Notes: generated by a model from the sequence alone, not told the origin. A DNA stretch of 14,328 nucleotides from Marvinbryantia sp. (GCA_016297895.1 JAEDFS010000046.1:1-14328); one strand, 5' to 3'. Positions 6,626 through 13,829 are shown, numbered from the stretch's first letter. Program-made: numbers and translations.

Positions 6626-6862
6626 TTAAAAATTCAAATTCAGAATAAGCGCAAGAACAATAAATCCAATTGCAAGAATCTTTGTTCCTTTTACCAGAGC
6701 TCCCTCCATGGAGCGTCCTTTGTTCTTTCCCCAATATGTCTCAGAAAGTCCGCCAATAGAACCCAGCCCCTGCTGTTTTCCTTCCTGCATAAGAACAAGC
6801 ACCGATAATGCGATACAATCAATTATAAATATTATGGTAAGAATGATTCTCAGAACTCCCAC
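6626..6862 (-). CDS. secG: Preprotein translocase subunit SecG
   Basis: The small membrane subunit of the SecYEG translocon, which assists SecA-driven protein export. From the GTG at 6860-6862 the protein is 78 residues, the normal SecG size. It has two hydrophobic helices (about 4-25 and 61-76) joined by the conserved loop LVLMQEGKQQGLGSIGG (22-38). The frame stays open further upstream (to an ATG-like start at 6919), but AGGAGG at 6870-6875 lies inside that extension, 7 bases before the GTG, so the longer 97-residue reading is rejected. It has its own promoter just upstream, and a terminator follows it. The secG-rnr-smpB order matches that known in other Firmicutes. Confidence 0.93.
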   Translation of the reverse strand: MGVLRIILTIIFIIDCIALSVLVLMQEGKQQGLGSIGGLSETYWGKNKGRSMEGALVKGTKILAIGFIVLALILNLNF

Positions 6863-6890
6863 TTCTCCACCTCCTATGTCAAACATAAAT

Positions 6891-6919
6891 AGTCTACCAT
6901 AGGTTTGCGGATATTTCAA
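6891..6919 (-). promoter_or_regulatory. Putative secG promoter
   Basis: On the minus strand -35 TTGAAA (6919-6914) and -10 TAGACT (6896-6891) are separated by 17 bases. The element falls in the 65-base gap after the eno stop and would start transcription close to the secG ribosome binding site. No terminator separates eno from secG, so this would add to readthrough. Confidence 0.5.
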
Positions 6920-6927
6920 CTGTTTTT

Positions 6928-8193
6928 TCAGAAGTGTTCCTCGATTCTTAAAAGCTGATTATACTTTGCGGTCCGTTCCCCTCTGCAGGGTGCTCCGGTC
7001 TTGATCTGTCCTGTCTGACATGCGACCGAAAGATCCGAAATGAAGGTATCCTCCGTCTCTCCCGAACGATGGGAAATGATCGTTTTGTACCCTGCCATCT
7101 GGGCAATCTCGATTGCTTTCAGCGCTTCTGTCAACGTACCGATCTGATTTACCTTTACCAGGATCGCATTAGCTGCATGACAGTCGATTCCCTTTTTCAA
7201 TCTCTGCGGATTCGTCACAAAAAGGTCATCTCCCACAAGCTGGATCTTTTGTCCCAATTCTGCCGTCATTTTCTGCCAGCCTTCCCAATCATCTTCCCAA
7301 AGGCCGTCTTCAATGGACAGGATCGGATATTTTTCCACCAGCCCTTTATAATATGCAATCATCTCATCGGCCGATCTCTCTACCACAGTCCCTTTCATCC
7401 TGCTCTCTCCCGGAAAACAGTACCGTTTTTTTGTCTCATCGTAAAGTTCAGAGGCAGCCGCATCCAATGCGATCCTTACTTCCTCTCCAGCCCTATATCC
7501 AGCTGCCTCCACAGCTTCCATTAAAAGATCCAGAACCGCTTCTGTGTCCGGAAGATCCGGTGCAAACCCGCCTTCATCACCGACTCCCGTAGATAATCCC
7601 CGTTTCTTCAGAATCTTTTTCAGTTCCATATAGATCTCAGCACACATTCTAAGACCTTCTGAAAAACAGCAGGCTCCCACCGGCATGATCATAAACTCCT
7701 GCAGATCTACCGTGTTGTCCGCATGAACGCCCCCATTTAACACATTCATCATCGGTATCGGCATCCGGTTGGATCGAATTCCTCCAAGATAACGGTACAA
7801 AGGTATTTTCAGGCTTTCTGCTGCAGCCCTGGCTGCGGCCAGAGACACACCCAATATAGCATTTGCCCCCATATTGGCTTTGTTTTTTGTTCCATCCGCT
7901 TTTAAAAGAAGTTCATCGATCCGGCTCTGCTGGTATACATTCTCTCCAATCACAGCATCCGCAAGGACTGTATTGATATGGTGAACGGCTCTGGACACTC
8001 CGGCACCATGGTATCGTTTTTCCCGATCCCGAAGTTCCACTGCCTCAAAGGTTCCGGTAGAAGCCCCGGAAGGTACTGCTGCGCGTCCCACAAACCCACC
8101 TTCTGCCAGCACTTCTACCTCAACCGTCGGGTTTCCCCTGGAATCCAGAATTTCTCTTCCCAGTACATCAACAATTTCTCTATACTCAAACAT
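6928..8193 (-). CDS. eno: Enolase (phosphopyruvate hydratase)
   Basis: Dehydrates 2-phosphoglycerate to phosphoenolpyruvate in glycolysis, Mg-dependent and cytosolic. From the ATG at 8191-8193 it has 421 residues, close to the usual 430. Family landmarks are ILDSRGNPTVEVEV (15-28), PSGASTGTFEAVELRD (41-56), NGGVHADN (153-160, with H157), GDEGGFAPD (205-213, E207), metal ligands D244, E295 and D322, K347 in ILVKVNQIGT, SHRSGE (374-379) and K398 in GQIKTGAP. A TTG three codons earlier is only 2 bases from AGGAGG (8205-8210), too close; the ATG is 11 bases away, rather long but better. It follows the membrane-protein triad by about 38 bases and precedes secG. The C-terminal segment CQTGQIKTGAPCRGER is somewhat divergent, so a second enolase elsewhere in the genome is possible. 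Confidence 0.96.
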   Translation of the reverse strand: MFEYREIVDVLGREILDSRGNPTVEVEVLAEGGFVGRAAVPSGASTGTFEAVELRDREKRYHGAGVSRAVHHINTVLADAVIGENVYQQSRIDELLLKADGTKNKANMGANAILGVSLAAARAAAESLKIPLYRYLGGIRSNRMPIPMMNVLNGGVHADNTVDLQEFMIMPVGACCFSEGLRMCAEIYMELKKILKKRGLSTGVGDEGGFAPDLPDTEAVLDLLMEAVEAAGYRAGEEVRIALDAAASELYDETKKRYCFPGESRMKGTVVERSADEMIAYYKGLVEKYPILSIEDGLWEDDWEGWQKMTAELGQKIQLVGDDLFVTNPQRLKKGIDCHAANAILVKVNQIGTLTEALKAIEIAQMAGYKTIISHRSGETEDTFISDLSVACQTGQIKTGAPCRGERTAKYNQLLRIEEHF

Positions 8194-8231
8194 AAAGCAC
8201 AATACCTCCTTTCAAAGATATTGTTCCCTGT

Positions 8232-8669
8232 TTAAGATATGTTATCCACGTAACTGTCCAGGTCTTTCTGATTCATCTCAAACCTGCAGTTTTCGGCATT
8301 TTCCAATACTTTCTCTTTATACTCCTCCGCCTGCTCTTCTGCTCCATTAAGTCCTGCCTGAGCAGCCTTCTGATACATCCGGAAGCTCTGATAATCTTCA
8401 AATCCTTTGACTGCTTCTCTGTAAAGATCAAACTCCGGCTCATCCATATCATACAGTCTGAACAGTTCCTGGATCCCGCCAAAGTTTTTATCATAGTAGT
8501 AATAATCACAGCTTCGTTTTATATCTGCTTTGTTATAATAAAAATCGTTCCGGTCCAATATGTATTCAATACAGGAATCAGCCATGGAATACCAGAAAAC
8601 AACGGTAAACAAAATGGCAAAAATTTTCAAAACCATTTTCCAGATCGACGGTGACATTCTTTTCTTCAT
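8232..8669 (-). CDS. Single-pass membrane protein of unknown function (third member of triad, no zinc ribbon)
   Basis: I do not recognise a named family. From the ATG at 8667-8669 there are 145 residues: a short basic N-terminus (KKRMSPSIWK), one membrane helix at about 12-29, and a polar helical tail rich in Y, E, D and K. The segment after the helix (YYYYDKNFGGIQELF, about 56-70) lines up with the equivalent region of the next two entries, so it looks like a diverged paralogue that lacks the zinc ribbon. The earlier ATG at 8675 is only 2 bases from GGAGG (8678-8682), while the one chosen is 8 bases away and overlaps the upstream stop as ATGA, the same junction type as in the gene pair before it. 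The function is unknown. Confidence 0.75.
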   Translation of the reverse strand: MKKRMSPSIWKMVLKIFAILFTVVFWYSMADSCIEYILDRNDFYYNKADIKRSCDYYYYDKNFGGIQELFRLYDMDEPEFDLYREAVKGFEDYQSFRMYQKAAQAGLNGAEEQAEEYKEKVLENAENCRFEMNQKDLDSYVDNIS

Positions 8670-9415
8670 TCCCATGCCCTCCGTTCCATCAGTGTTTCCA
8701 TCAATTTATCCTTTTCCGGTCCGTAAAATCTAAATGTCTCATCCAGAATCAGTTTAATCTCTTCTTCAGACATACCAAGCATTCCCTTCCAGAAAGACAT
8801 GATCTCCAGTCGGAACTGTCGGTAGAGTTCCTGATTTACAGGTGTCTCTTCTGAATAAAGACCTGCATCGATACTATAGACGTCTACAGAATACTTCAGG
8901 GCATTTTCCAACAGATACGGCCACTTTTTCTGGTCTTCCTCTGAAAGTGACAAAAACATCAGCATATATGTTTTGAAACATTGGTAATCATAATTGATAA
9001 AACAGGACTGTGAATAAGCATAATACTCTTTCGAAAAAAGATCATGGTCATCCATATAATCATAGAGTTCCTCAAATTTCCGGCTCTCATACAATTCCTG
9101 CATCGTCTGCTCCATCTCTTTGATATGCGTCTTTTTATACCAGCTTTTATAAGCAGATTCTCCAGCCGATAGTATCATTGCCGCAGCAGCCAGCAAAAGG
9201 AACAATATAACAGAGATCAACAGGATCCTGTTCATCACCTTATCCGCAACATAAAGGAATCGCCCCATTCCCCCTGAACGTTTTGCCTGCTCCAGTTCAC
9301 GGTCTGCTTCCTGGCGCTCAATAAGCCAGATTTTTCCAATTGCGTTTTCCGTACCGCAATAAGGACATTTTAATTCCCGCGTCCTGTAATCGGCACCACA
9401 GTTTTTACATTTCAT
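8666..9415 (-). CDS. Zinc-ribbon single-pass membrane protein (second member of triad)
   Basis: The function is unknown. 249 residues: an N-terminal zinc ribbon with CKNC (3-6) and CPYC (17-20) predicted to bind one Zn, a charged linker, one membrane helix at about 63-85, then a roughly 160-residue helical domain. After the helix, MQELYESRKFEELYDYMDDH (105-124) matches the corresponding stretch of the neighbouring paralogue. Near the end MSEEEIKLIL (215-224) parallels LTEEEIEEKV there. With no signal peptide and a Cys-rich N-terminus, the ribbon probably faces the cytoplasm and the helical domain the outside, though this topology is inference. It starts in an ATGA overlap with the preceding gene (SD GGAG within it, 8 bases away) and ends in an ATGA overlap with the next, so the three are probably made in fixed ratio. 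Confidence 0.82.
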   Translation of the reverse strand: MKCKNCGADYRTRELKCPYCGTENAIGKIWLIERQEADRELEQAKRSGGMGRFLYVADKVMNRILLISVILFLLLAAAAMILSAGESAYKSWYKKTHIKEMEQTMQELYESRKFEELYDYMDDHDLFSKEYYAYSQSCFINYDYQCFKTYMLMFLSLSEEDQKKWPYLLENALKYSVDVYSIDAGLYSEETPVNQELYRQFRLEIMSFWKGMLGMSEEEIKLILDETFRFYGPEKDKLMETLMERRAWE

Positions 9416-10173
9416 GTTTCCTGCTCCTGTCTGTAGGCTTCATTCATCCGTTTGGCAGCAATCTTGGCAATATCCATATTTTTATCTTCATCACTCTCAA
9501 ATTCGGATACTTTCTCTTCGATTTCTTCTTCTGTCAGCAGAAAAACCTCCGTCATCTTATCCGTATACAGATTCCAGATCTCCATGGCTTCCGCTTCATT
9601 TCCATAGATAAAATCATTTTGTTTCATCTGATCGATCTTTTGCATTTCAGAAAATGCACTTATCATGTCCCAGACGATTTCTTCAGGCTTCACGCTTCCA
9701 TAGATGTATAAACGTTCACGGCACATTTCCAGATCGGGAAGCTTCCTCTTATAAGCTCTAAAAAGATCTGCAATCTCTGTATATTTACGGTATGAGATTC
9801 CATAAATCTGATGTTCCCTGATATACTCCGCCAGCTGATCATATTCTTTATTCTGATAATACGTCTCCAGAACATTCAATTGCTCCATCTGCTGTCCCAG
9901 CGCCTGCTCCGATTTCTTCCTGGAAACGACCCATGTTCCCGCAGCCACACCCAGAAAGACCACAACTACAATGACGCACAGAATCGCCACTCTGTCAGAA
10001 ATACGCTTTGCCTTCTTTTTCGGCGCATTATTCTGAAATTCCTCAATCTCATCTTTTCTGTGCTCTATATATTCCTTCTGTACCATTCTGGCACGTTTCT
10101 CATTTTCTGCGCCGCAATAGGGACACAGATCCTGTGTCTCCTCATACGTTCCGCCGCAATTTTTACAAATCAT
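9412..10173 (-). CDS. Zinc-ribbon single-pass membrane protein (first member of triad)
   Basis: The function is unknown. 253 residues with zinc ribbon CKNC (3-6)/CPYC (17-20), a charged linker (about 30-60) ending in KKKAKR, a membrane helix at about 62-84 followed by RKK, then a helical domain. LETYYQNKEYDQLAEYIREH (102-121) and LTEEEIEEKV (213-222) identify it as a paralogue of the following gene. Ribosome binding site GGAG (10181-10184) sits 7 bases before the ATG. It is the first gene of a three-gene set coupled by ATGA overlaps and is preceded by a hairpin resembling an attenuator. Placement between gpmI and eno suggests transcription with glycolytic genes, but gives no direct clue to biochemical role. 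Confidence 0.83.
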   Translation of the reverse strand: MICKNCGGTYEETQDLCPYCGAENEKRARMVQKEYIEHRKDEIEEFQNNAPKKKAKRISDRVAILCVIVVVVFLGVAAGTWVVSRKKSEQALGQQMEQLNVLETYYQNKEYDQLAEYIREHQIYGISYRKYTEIADLFRAYKRKLPDLEMCRERLYIYGSVKPEEIVWDMISAFSEMQKIDQMKQNDFIYGNEAEAMEIWNLYTDKMTEVFLLTEEEIEEKVSEFESDEDKNMDIAKIAAKRMNEAYRQEQET

Positions 10174-10187
10174 GTGAAAACTCCATC

Positions 10188-10236
10188 AAAAATGACAGAA
10201 AATGGCACAACACACTGCTGCAGGTATTGTGCCATT
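10188..10236 (-). terminator. Terminator-like hairpin ahead of the zinc-ribbon triad
   Basis: On the minus strand AATGGCACAA (10236-10227) pairs perfectly over 10 bases with TTGTGCCATT (10210-10201) around a 16-base loop. It is followed by a T-rich tract (TTTTCTGTCATTTTT) ending at 10188. The T-tract is interrupted, so termination may be partial. It lies in the 73-base gap after the 109-residue gene, separating gpmI transcription from the triad. Confidence 0.55.
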
Positions 10237-10246
10237 CCAGTCAATT

Positions 10247-10576
10247 CTATTTGTTTTGATATCCCATGTCAAACAACGCCCTTGCATCCTCTGACATTTC
10301 GCCTCTGATCCTGCATCCCAGTATCAGACTTTTTAATCGTTCCCCTTGCGGATACTCATCCAGATTCTTATCTTCTCTCAGCAGTTCTTTCACCTTGTCC
10401 TTCAGCTTCAGAAAATCCTCCATATCACGGATCTCTTCTGCAGCTTTCTCTTCCATGCCACTTATCTTAAGTCCCAGTCCTGCTGCATAGCAAAACTCAT
10501 ACACGGAGATCAGCGGACTCTCCGATTTCAGTTTCATCTTGATCTGGACTGCATCTCTTACGATCGACTGTACCAT
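10247..10576 (-). CDS. Small helical protein of unknown function
   Basis: 109 residues, no family recognised. The sequence is charged and predicted largely alpha-helical, with a lysine/glutamate-rich stretch DFLKLKDKVKELLRE (54-68), no membrane segment, no signal peptide and only two cysteines (29 and 88) not in a metal-binding pattern. The ATG lies one base after the gpmI stop and lacks a clear Shine-Dalgarno sequence, which suggests translation by coupling to gpmI. A terminator-like hairpin follows, so gpmI and this gene probably form one transcription unit. A shorter start at an internal ATG (residue 14) cannot be excluded. It is accepted as real because it fills the gap tightly, matches the strand of its neighbours and has a sensible composition. 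Confidence 0.7.
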   Translation of the reverse strand: MVQSIVRDAVQIKMKLKSESPLISVYEFCYAAGLGLKISGMEEKAAEEIRDMEDFLKLKDKVKELLREDKNLDEYPQGERLKSLILGCRIRGEMSEDARALFDMGYQNK

Positions 10577-10577
10577 C

Positions 10578-12119
10578 TTATTTGCGAACCAGCAGAGATT
10601 CTCCGGTCATTTCTTTCGGCTGTTCCAGTCCCATCAGTTCGATCAGAGTCGGAATAATATCAGCCAGACGGCCTCCTTCTCTTAAAGTATAAGAAGGATC
10701 TGCATTCACCAGAATAAACGGAACCGGATTGGTAGTATGAGCGGTAAACGGATCACCCGTCTCATAGTCTACCAGCTGTTCTGCATTTCCGTGGTCTGCG
10801 CAGATAAACATCTGTCCATTCACCTCTTTGATCGCATCCACTGCTTTTCCAACACACTCATCGACTGCTTCTACAGCCTTGATTGCTGCATTTTCTACTC
10901 CGGTATGACCAACCATATCCGGATTTGCAAAATTGATGATGATCACATCATACTTGTCCGAACGAATTGCCTCGCAAAGCTTGTCGCAAACTTCGTAAGC
11001 ACTCATCTCCGGCTTCAGATCATAGGTAGCTACTTTCGGAGATTTTACCAGGATACGGTCCTCACCTTCGTTTGGCTCTTCCACACCGCCGTTAAAGAAG
11101 AAGGTTACATGTGCATATTTCTCTGTCTCAGCGATTCTTGCCTGTTTCAGATGATTTGCTGCCAGGAATTCACCAAAGGTATTGGTAATAGAAACCTTAT
11201 GGAATGCCACTTCTTTGTTCGGAATGGTCTCATCATATTCTGTGAAGCATACATACTTCACATCCAGTCTCTCTCCTCTGTCAAAACCGCTGAAGTCGTC
11301 ACAGCAGAAGGTTCTGGTGATCTCTCTTGCACGGTCCGGACGGAAATTGTAGAAAATGATGGAATCCTTATCCTGAATACGACCATAGGGCTTGCCATCT
11401 TTGTAAAGAACAGTGGGCAGAACGAACTCATCTGTCTTTTCATTGTCATAAGATGCCTGAATTGCCTCTGTGATGGAAGAACATTCGATTCCCTCACCTT
11501 TTACCAGAGCCTTGTATGCCATCTCTACACGATCCCAACGGTTATCTCTGTCCATCGCATAGTAACGTCCCATTACAGAAACGCATTCGCCCACACCCAA
11601 TTCTTTCATTTTTGCTTCCAGCTGCTCTACATAGGATTTTCCTGATGCAGGCGGAGTATCTCTTCCATCCAGGAAGCAGTGAACATATACTTTTTCAATG
11701 CCTTCTCTCTTAGCCAGCTCTAATAGACCATAAATATGGGTAATATGGCTGTGCACACCACCGTCAGAAACCAGACCATAAAGATGAAGAGCAGAATTAT
11801 TTTCTTTTACATTTCTGCAGGCATCCAGAAGTGCTTCATTTTTAAAGAAATCACCATCCTGGATCTCTTTTGTGATTCTGGTAAGCTCCTGATATACAAT
11901 CCGTCCTGCACCCATATTGAGATGTCCAACCTCGGAATTACCCATCTGTCCATCCGGAAGACCTACTGCCATGCCGCTTGCCTGTCCTTCCACAAAGGGA
12001 CACTCAGCCATCAGCTTGTCCATAACCGGTGTTTTAGCCTCAGCAACTGCGTTGCCATTTTCCTTTTTGTTCAATCCATATCCATCCAGGATCATTAAAA
12101 CGGTTGGTTTCTTGCTCAT
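10578..12119 (-). CDS. gpmI: 2,3-bisphosphoglycerate-independent phosphoglycerate mutase
   Basis: Interconverts 3- and 2-phosphoglycerate without a bisphosphoglycerate cofactor, using two Mn ions and a phosphoserine intermediate. 513 residues, standard length. Signatures: LDGYG with metal ligand D12, catalytic S62 in GQMGNSEVGHLNMG (57-70), H123 in GGVHSH, DGRDTPP (151-157), RPDRAREIT, NPDMVGHTG and the C-terminal metal site CADHGNAE. The alkaline-phosphatase-like core is split by the inserted phosphotransferase domain, as in the family. The start is supported by GGAG at 12127-12130 with 7 bases of spacing. A good promoter lies upstream, with an inverted repeat overlapping its -10 region. Its product is the substrate of enolase, encoded 2.4 kb downstream on the same strand. 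Confidence 0.97.
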   Translation of the reverse strand: MSKKPTVLMILDGYGLNKKENGNAVAEAKTPVMDKLMAECPFVEGQASGMAVGLPDGQMGNSEVGHLNMGAGRIVYQELTRITKEIQDGDFFKNEALLDACRNVKENNSALHLYGLVSDGGVHSHITHIYGLLELAKREGIEKVYVHCFLDGRDTPPASGKSYVEQLEAKMKELGVGECVSVMGRYYAMDRDNRWDRVEMAYKALVKGEGIECSSITEAIQASYDNEKTDEFVLPTVLYKDGKPYGRIQDKDSIIFYNFRPDRAREITRTFCCDDFSGFDRGERLDVKYVCFTEYDETIPNKEVAFHKVSITNTFGEFLAANHLKQARIAETEKYAHVTFFFNGGVEEPNEGEDRILVKSPKVATYDLKPEMSAYEVCDKLCEAIRSDKYDVIIINFANPDMVGHTGVENAAIKAVEAVDECVGKAVDAIKEVNGQMFICADHGNAEQLVDYETGDPFTAHTTNPVPFILVNADPSYTLREGGRLADIIPTLIELMGLEQPKEMTGESLLVRK

Positions 12120-12155
12120 AATCTTTCTCCTTTATTATTCTATATGATATCTGAT

Positions 12156-12189
12156 TATCCTGTTTTTCGACTATTTATTTTACAGGATA
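12156..12189. promoter_or_regulatory. Inverted repeat overlapping the gpmI promoter, operator-like
   Basis: TATCCTGT (12156-12163) and ACAGGATA (12182-12189) are perfectly complementary 8-mers spaced 18 bases apart. On the minus strand the upstream arm touches the -10 box and the downstream arm falls just inside the transcribed region. This position suits a repressor site or a leader hairpin. The cognate factor is unknown. Confidence 0.45.
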
Positions 12190-12206
12190 GGAAAATCATT
12201 TGTCAA
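12177..12206 (-). promoter_or_regulatory. gpmI promoter
   Basis: On the minus strand a perfect -35 box TTGACA (12206-12201) and -10 box TAAAAT (12182-12177) are separated by 18 bases. The predicted start is near 12170, giving a leader of about 50 bases. The element lies in the 149-base gap between hom and gpmI. Confidence 0.8.
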
Positions 12207-12268
12207 CATGATAATACACGGATCACACGGATCTATGCTTCTTTCCTTTGACTTCCCCGGTACAGGTA

Positions 12269-13555
12269 TTAATATACCCTGATGACCGCAGAAATATCTT
12301 TGATCATGGACATCGTTTCCAAGATTCGCAGAGAGTCATTAAAGTTGCGCTCTACCACTTCTTCTGTGATCACCACAATCTCTGCCAGATCGCCTTTCTT
12401 GCGTTTCTGGATAAACTGCTCGATACTTACATTATTATTACCAAACACGCTGGTGACTGCTGCCAGCACACCGGGTCTGTCATCTACCTGCAGGCGCATG
12501 AAATACCGGCTGTTGATATCTGCCATTTTCTTAATAGGAAGGCTCTTGTAGCAGGTACAGCTGATTCTTCCGGTACAGCCTGACAGCATATTCCTTGCCA
12601 CATCGAAGACATCTCCCACAATGGCACTGGCAGTGGGAAGTTCGCCGGCACCACGTCCGTAGAACATAGTATCTCCCACAGCATCTCCCTTTACAAATAC
12701 AGCATTGAAAGAATCATTTACCGATGCAAGCGGATGTCTGCTGTCGATCAGCATGGGATGTACACTCACCTCAATGCCTTCCTCTGTATTTCTTGCCTTT
12801 CCAAGAAGCTTGATATGACATCCCATTTCTTTTGCATATCGAATATCTCTGGCTGTCACTTTTGTAATTCCTTCTGTGTACACATCATCAAAGGTCACTC
12901 TGGAATTGAAAGCGATAGATGCAAGAATTGCCATCTTTCTGGCTGCATCCAGACCTTCAATGTCCGCCGTAGGATCAGCTTCCGCATATCCCAGTTCCGT
13001 TGCCAGATCAAGTGCTTCCTGAAATTCCATATTTTCTTCGGTCATCTTCGTCAGAATAAAATTCGTGGTTCCATTGACGATTCCGATCACTTCTTCAATA
13101 TGATTTCCAGCCAGACACTGCTTCAGCGGACGAATAATGGGAATCCCGCCTGCCACTGCAGCTTCAAACAACAGATCTCTTCCTGCTGCTTTTGCCGTAT
13201 CCATCAGTTCACGTCCATTGGTAGCCATCAGGTCCTTATTGGCTGTCACAACATTTTTTCCTGCTTTCAAGGCTTCCAGCATATAGGTTCTGGCCGGTTC
13301 CAGCCCTCCCATTACCTCGATCACAATATCAATTGACTCATCCTCAATGATCGTTTTCCAGTCATTGGTGAGAATTCCCGGATCTTTTACCTTCGCTGCT
13401 GCCTTTTCCAGATTTCTTACAAGGATCCGCCGGATCTCCAGTTCTACTCCGATCTTTGCCAGCATCTCTTCTTTCTGTCTTTCCAGCACTTTATACACGC
13501 CGGTTCCAACCGTACCAAGTCCCAGGAGCGCCACCTGTATTTTCTTTGCTTCCAT
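12269..13555 (-). CDS. hom: Homoserine dehydrogenase with ACT domain
   Basis: Reduces aspartate 4-semialdehyde to homoserine with NAD(P)H, the branch point to threonine and methionine. 428 residues from the ATG at 13553-13555. The Rossmann domain has GLGTVGTG (12-19); TANKD (105-109) and GIVNGTTNFIL (158-168) mark the catalytic domain, with AEADPTADIEGLDAARK (191-207) carrying active-site acid and lysine residues. The C-terminal ACT domain (about 350-420, DDRPGVLAAV at 358-367) indicates allosteric control, classically by threonine. The two adjacent ATGs differ in fit: GGAGG (13561-13565) is 5 bases from the chosen one and only 2 from the other. The 17-residue in-frame extension upstream contains the ribosome binding site and a hairpin and is rejected. 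It is preceded by a 43-residue membrane miniprotein gene. Confidence 0.95.
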   Translation of the reverse strand: MEAKKIQVALLGLGTVGTGVYKVLERQKEEMLAKIGVELEIRRILVRNLEKAAAKVKDPGILTNDWKTIIEDESIDIVIEVMGGLEPARTYMLEALKAGKNVVTANKDLMATNGRELMDTAKAAGRDLLFEAAVAGGIPIIRPLKQCLAGNHIEEVIGIVNGTTNFILTKMTEENMEFQEALDLATELGYAEADPTADIEGLDAARKMAILASIAFNSRVTFDDVYTEGITKVTARDIRYAKEMGCHIKLLGKARNTEEGIEVSVHPMLIDSRHPLASVNDSFNAVFVKGDAVGDTMFYGRGAGELPTASAIVGDVFDVARNMLSGCTGRISCTCYKSLPIKKMADINSRYFMRLQVDDRPGVLAAVTSVFGNNNVSIEQFIQKRKKGDLAEIVVITEEVVERNFNDSLRILETMSMIKDISAVIRVY

Positions 13556-13578
13556 CATAACCTCCAGACATACTAATT

Positions 13579-13604
13579 GGGGCTGCCGCTTCTGCAGCAA
13601 CCCC
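13579..13604 (-). other. Leader hairpin between the 43-residue gene and hom
   Basis: On the minus strand an 11-bp stem (13604-13594 with 13589-13579) closes an AGAA tetraloop. Two of the pairs are G-U, so the fold is sound in the minus-strand RNA but has two A/C mismatches in the opposite RNA. No T-run follows. It ends about 13 bases upstream of the hom ribosome binding site, which suits an RNA processing or stability element rather than a terminator. Confidence 0.5.
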
Positions 13605-13619
13605 ACAGCATTTCATTTT

Positions 13620-13751
13620 CTACTCTTCTTCATCAGGATTCTTCTGTACAAATCCTGCTACCGCTGAAGTTACAGCGGCAATGGCAGCAATCACTGCTGC
13701 AACTACTACAAATCCGATTGCAATAAAAAAGATCACCAGATTAAATTCCAT
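13620..13751 (-). CDS. 43-residue hydrophobic membrane miniprotein
   Basis: The function is unknown. From the ATG at 13749-13751 the protein is one long hydrophobic helix (about 4-35, rich in I, V, A and F) followed by a charged tail QKNPDEEE. A frame extension to 69 residues exists upstream, but GAGG at 13760-13763 with an 8-base spacer, and a promoter whose start would fall inside the extension, favour the short form. It lies 64 bases upstream of hom and probably shares its transcript. It contains only one Thr and no Met after the start, so it does not look like an amino-acid attenuation leader for hom. A small membrane accessory protein is the neutral description. Confidence 0.65.
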   Translation of the reverse strand: MEFNLVIFFIAIGFVVVAAVIAAIAAVTSAVAGFVQKNPDEEE

Positions 13752-13800
13752 ATTCAGAACCTCTTTTCTGCCGAAACGCAACTTTTTCTGATTCTTTACA

Positions 13801-13829
13801 AGTATAGCATGGATATGCTGTGATTTCAA
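13801..13829 (-). promoter_or_regulatory. Promoter for the miniprotein gene and hom
   Basis: On the minus strand -35 TTGAAA (13829-13824) and -10 TATACT (13806-13801), each one base off consensus, are separated by exactly 17 bases. The spacer contains a short AGCAT/ATGCT inverted repeat. The predicted start near 13794 gives a leader of about 43 bases to the miniprotein ATG. No other strong promoter lies before hom. Confidence 0.75.

Noticed and set aside
6863..6919. 19-residue N-terminal extension of SecG
   Set aside because: The extension contains the AGGAGG site that serves the GTG start, overlaps the secG promoter and exceeds the normal SecG length.
10737..11645. 302-codon open frame on the plus strand opposite gpmI
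   Set aside because: Antisense shadow of gpmI with cysteine/histidine-rich composition and no family signature.
13579..13604. Hairpin before hom as a terminator
   Set aside because: No T-run follows in either direction.
13556..13606. 17-residue N-terminal extension of homoserine dehydrogenase
   Set aside because: It covers the ribosome binding site and leader hairpin; the family begins just before the Rossmann motif.
13620..13751. 43-residue frame as an amino-acid attenuation leader for hom
   Set aside because: It has only one Thr and no internal Met, and the following hairpin lacks a T-run, so the hallmarks of attenuation are missing.
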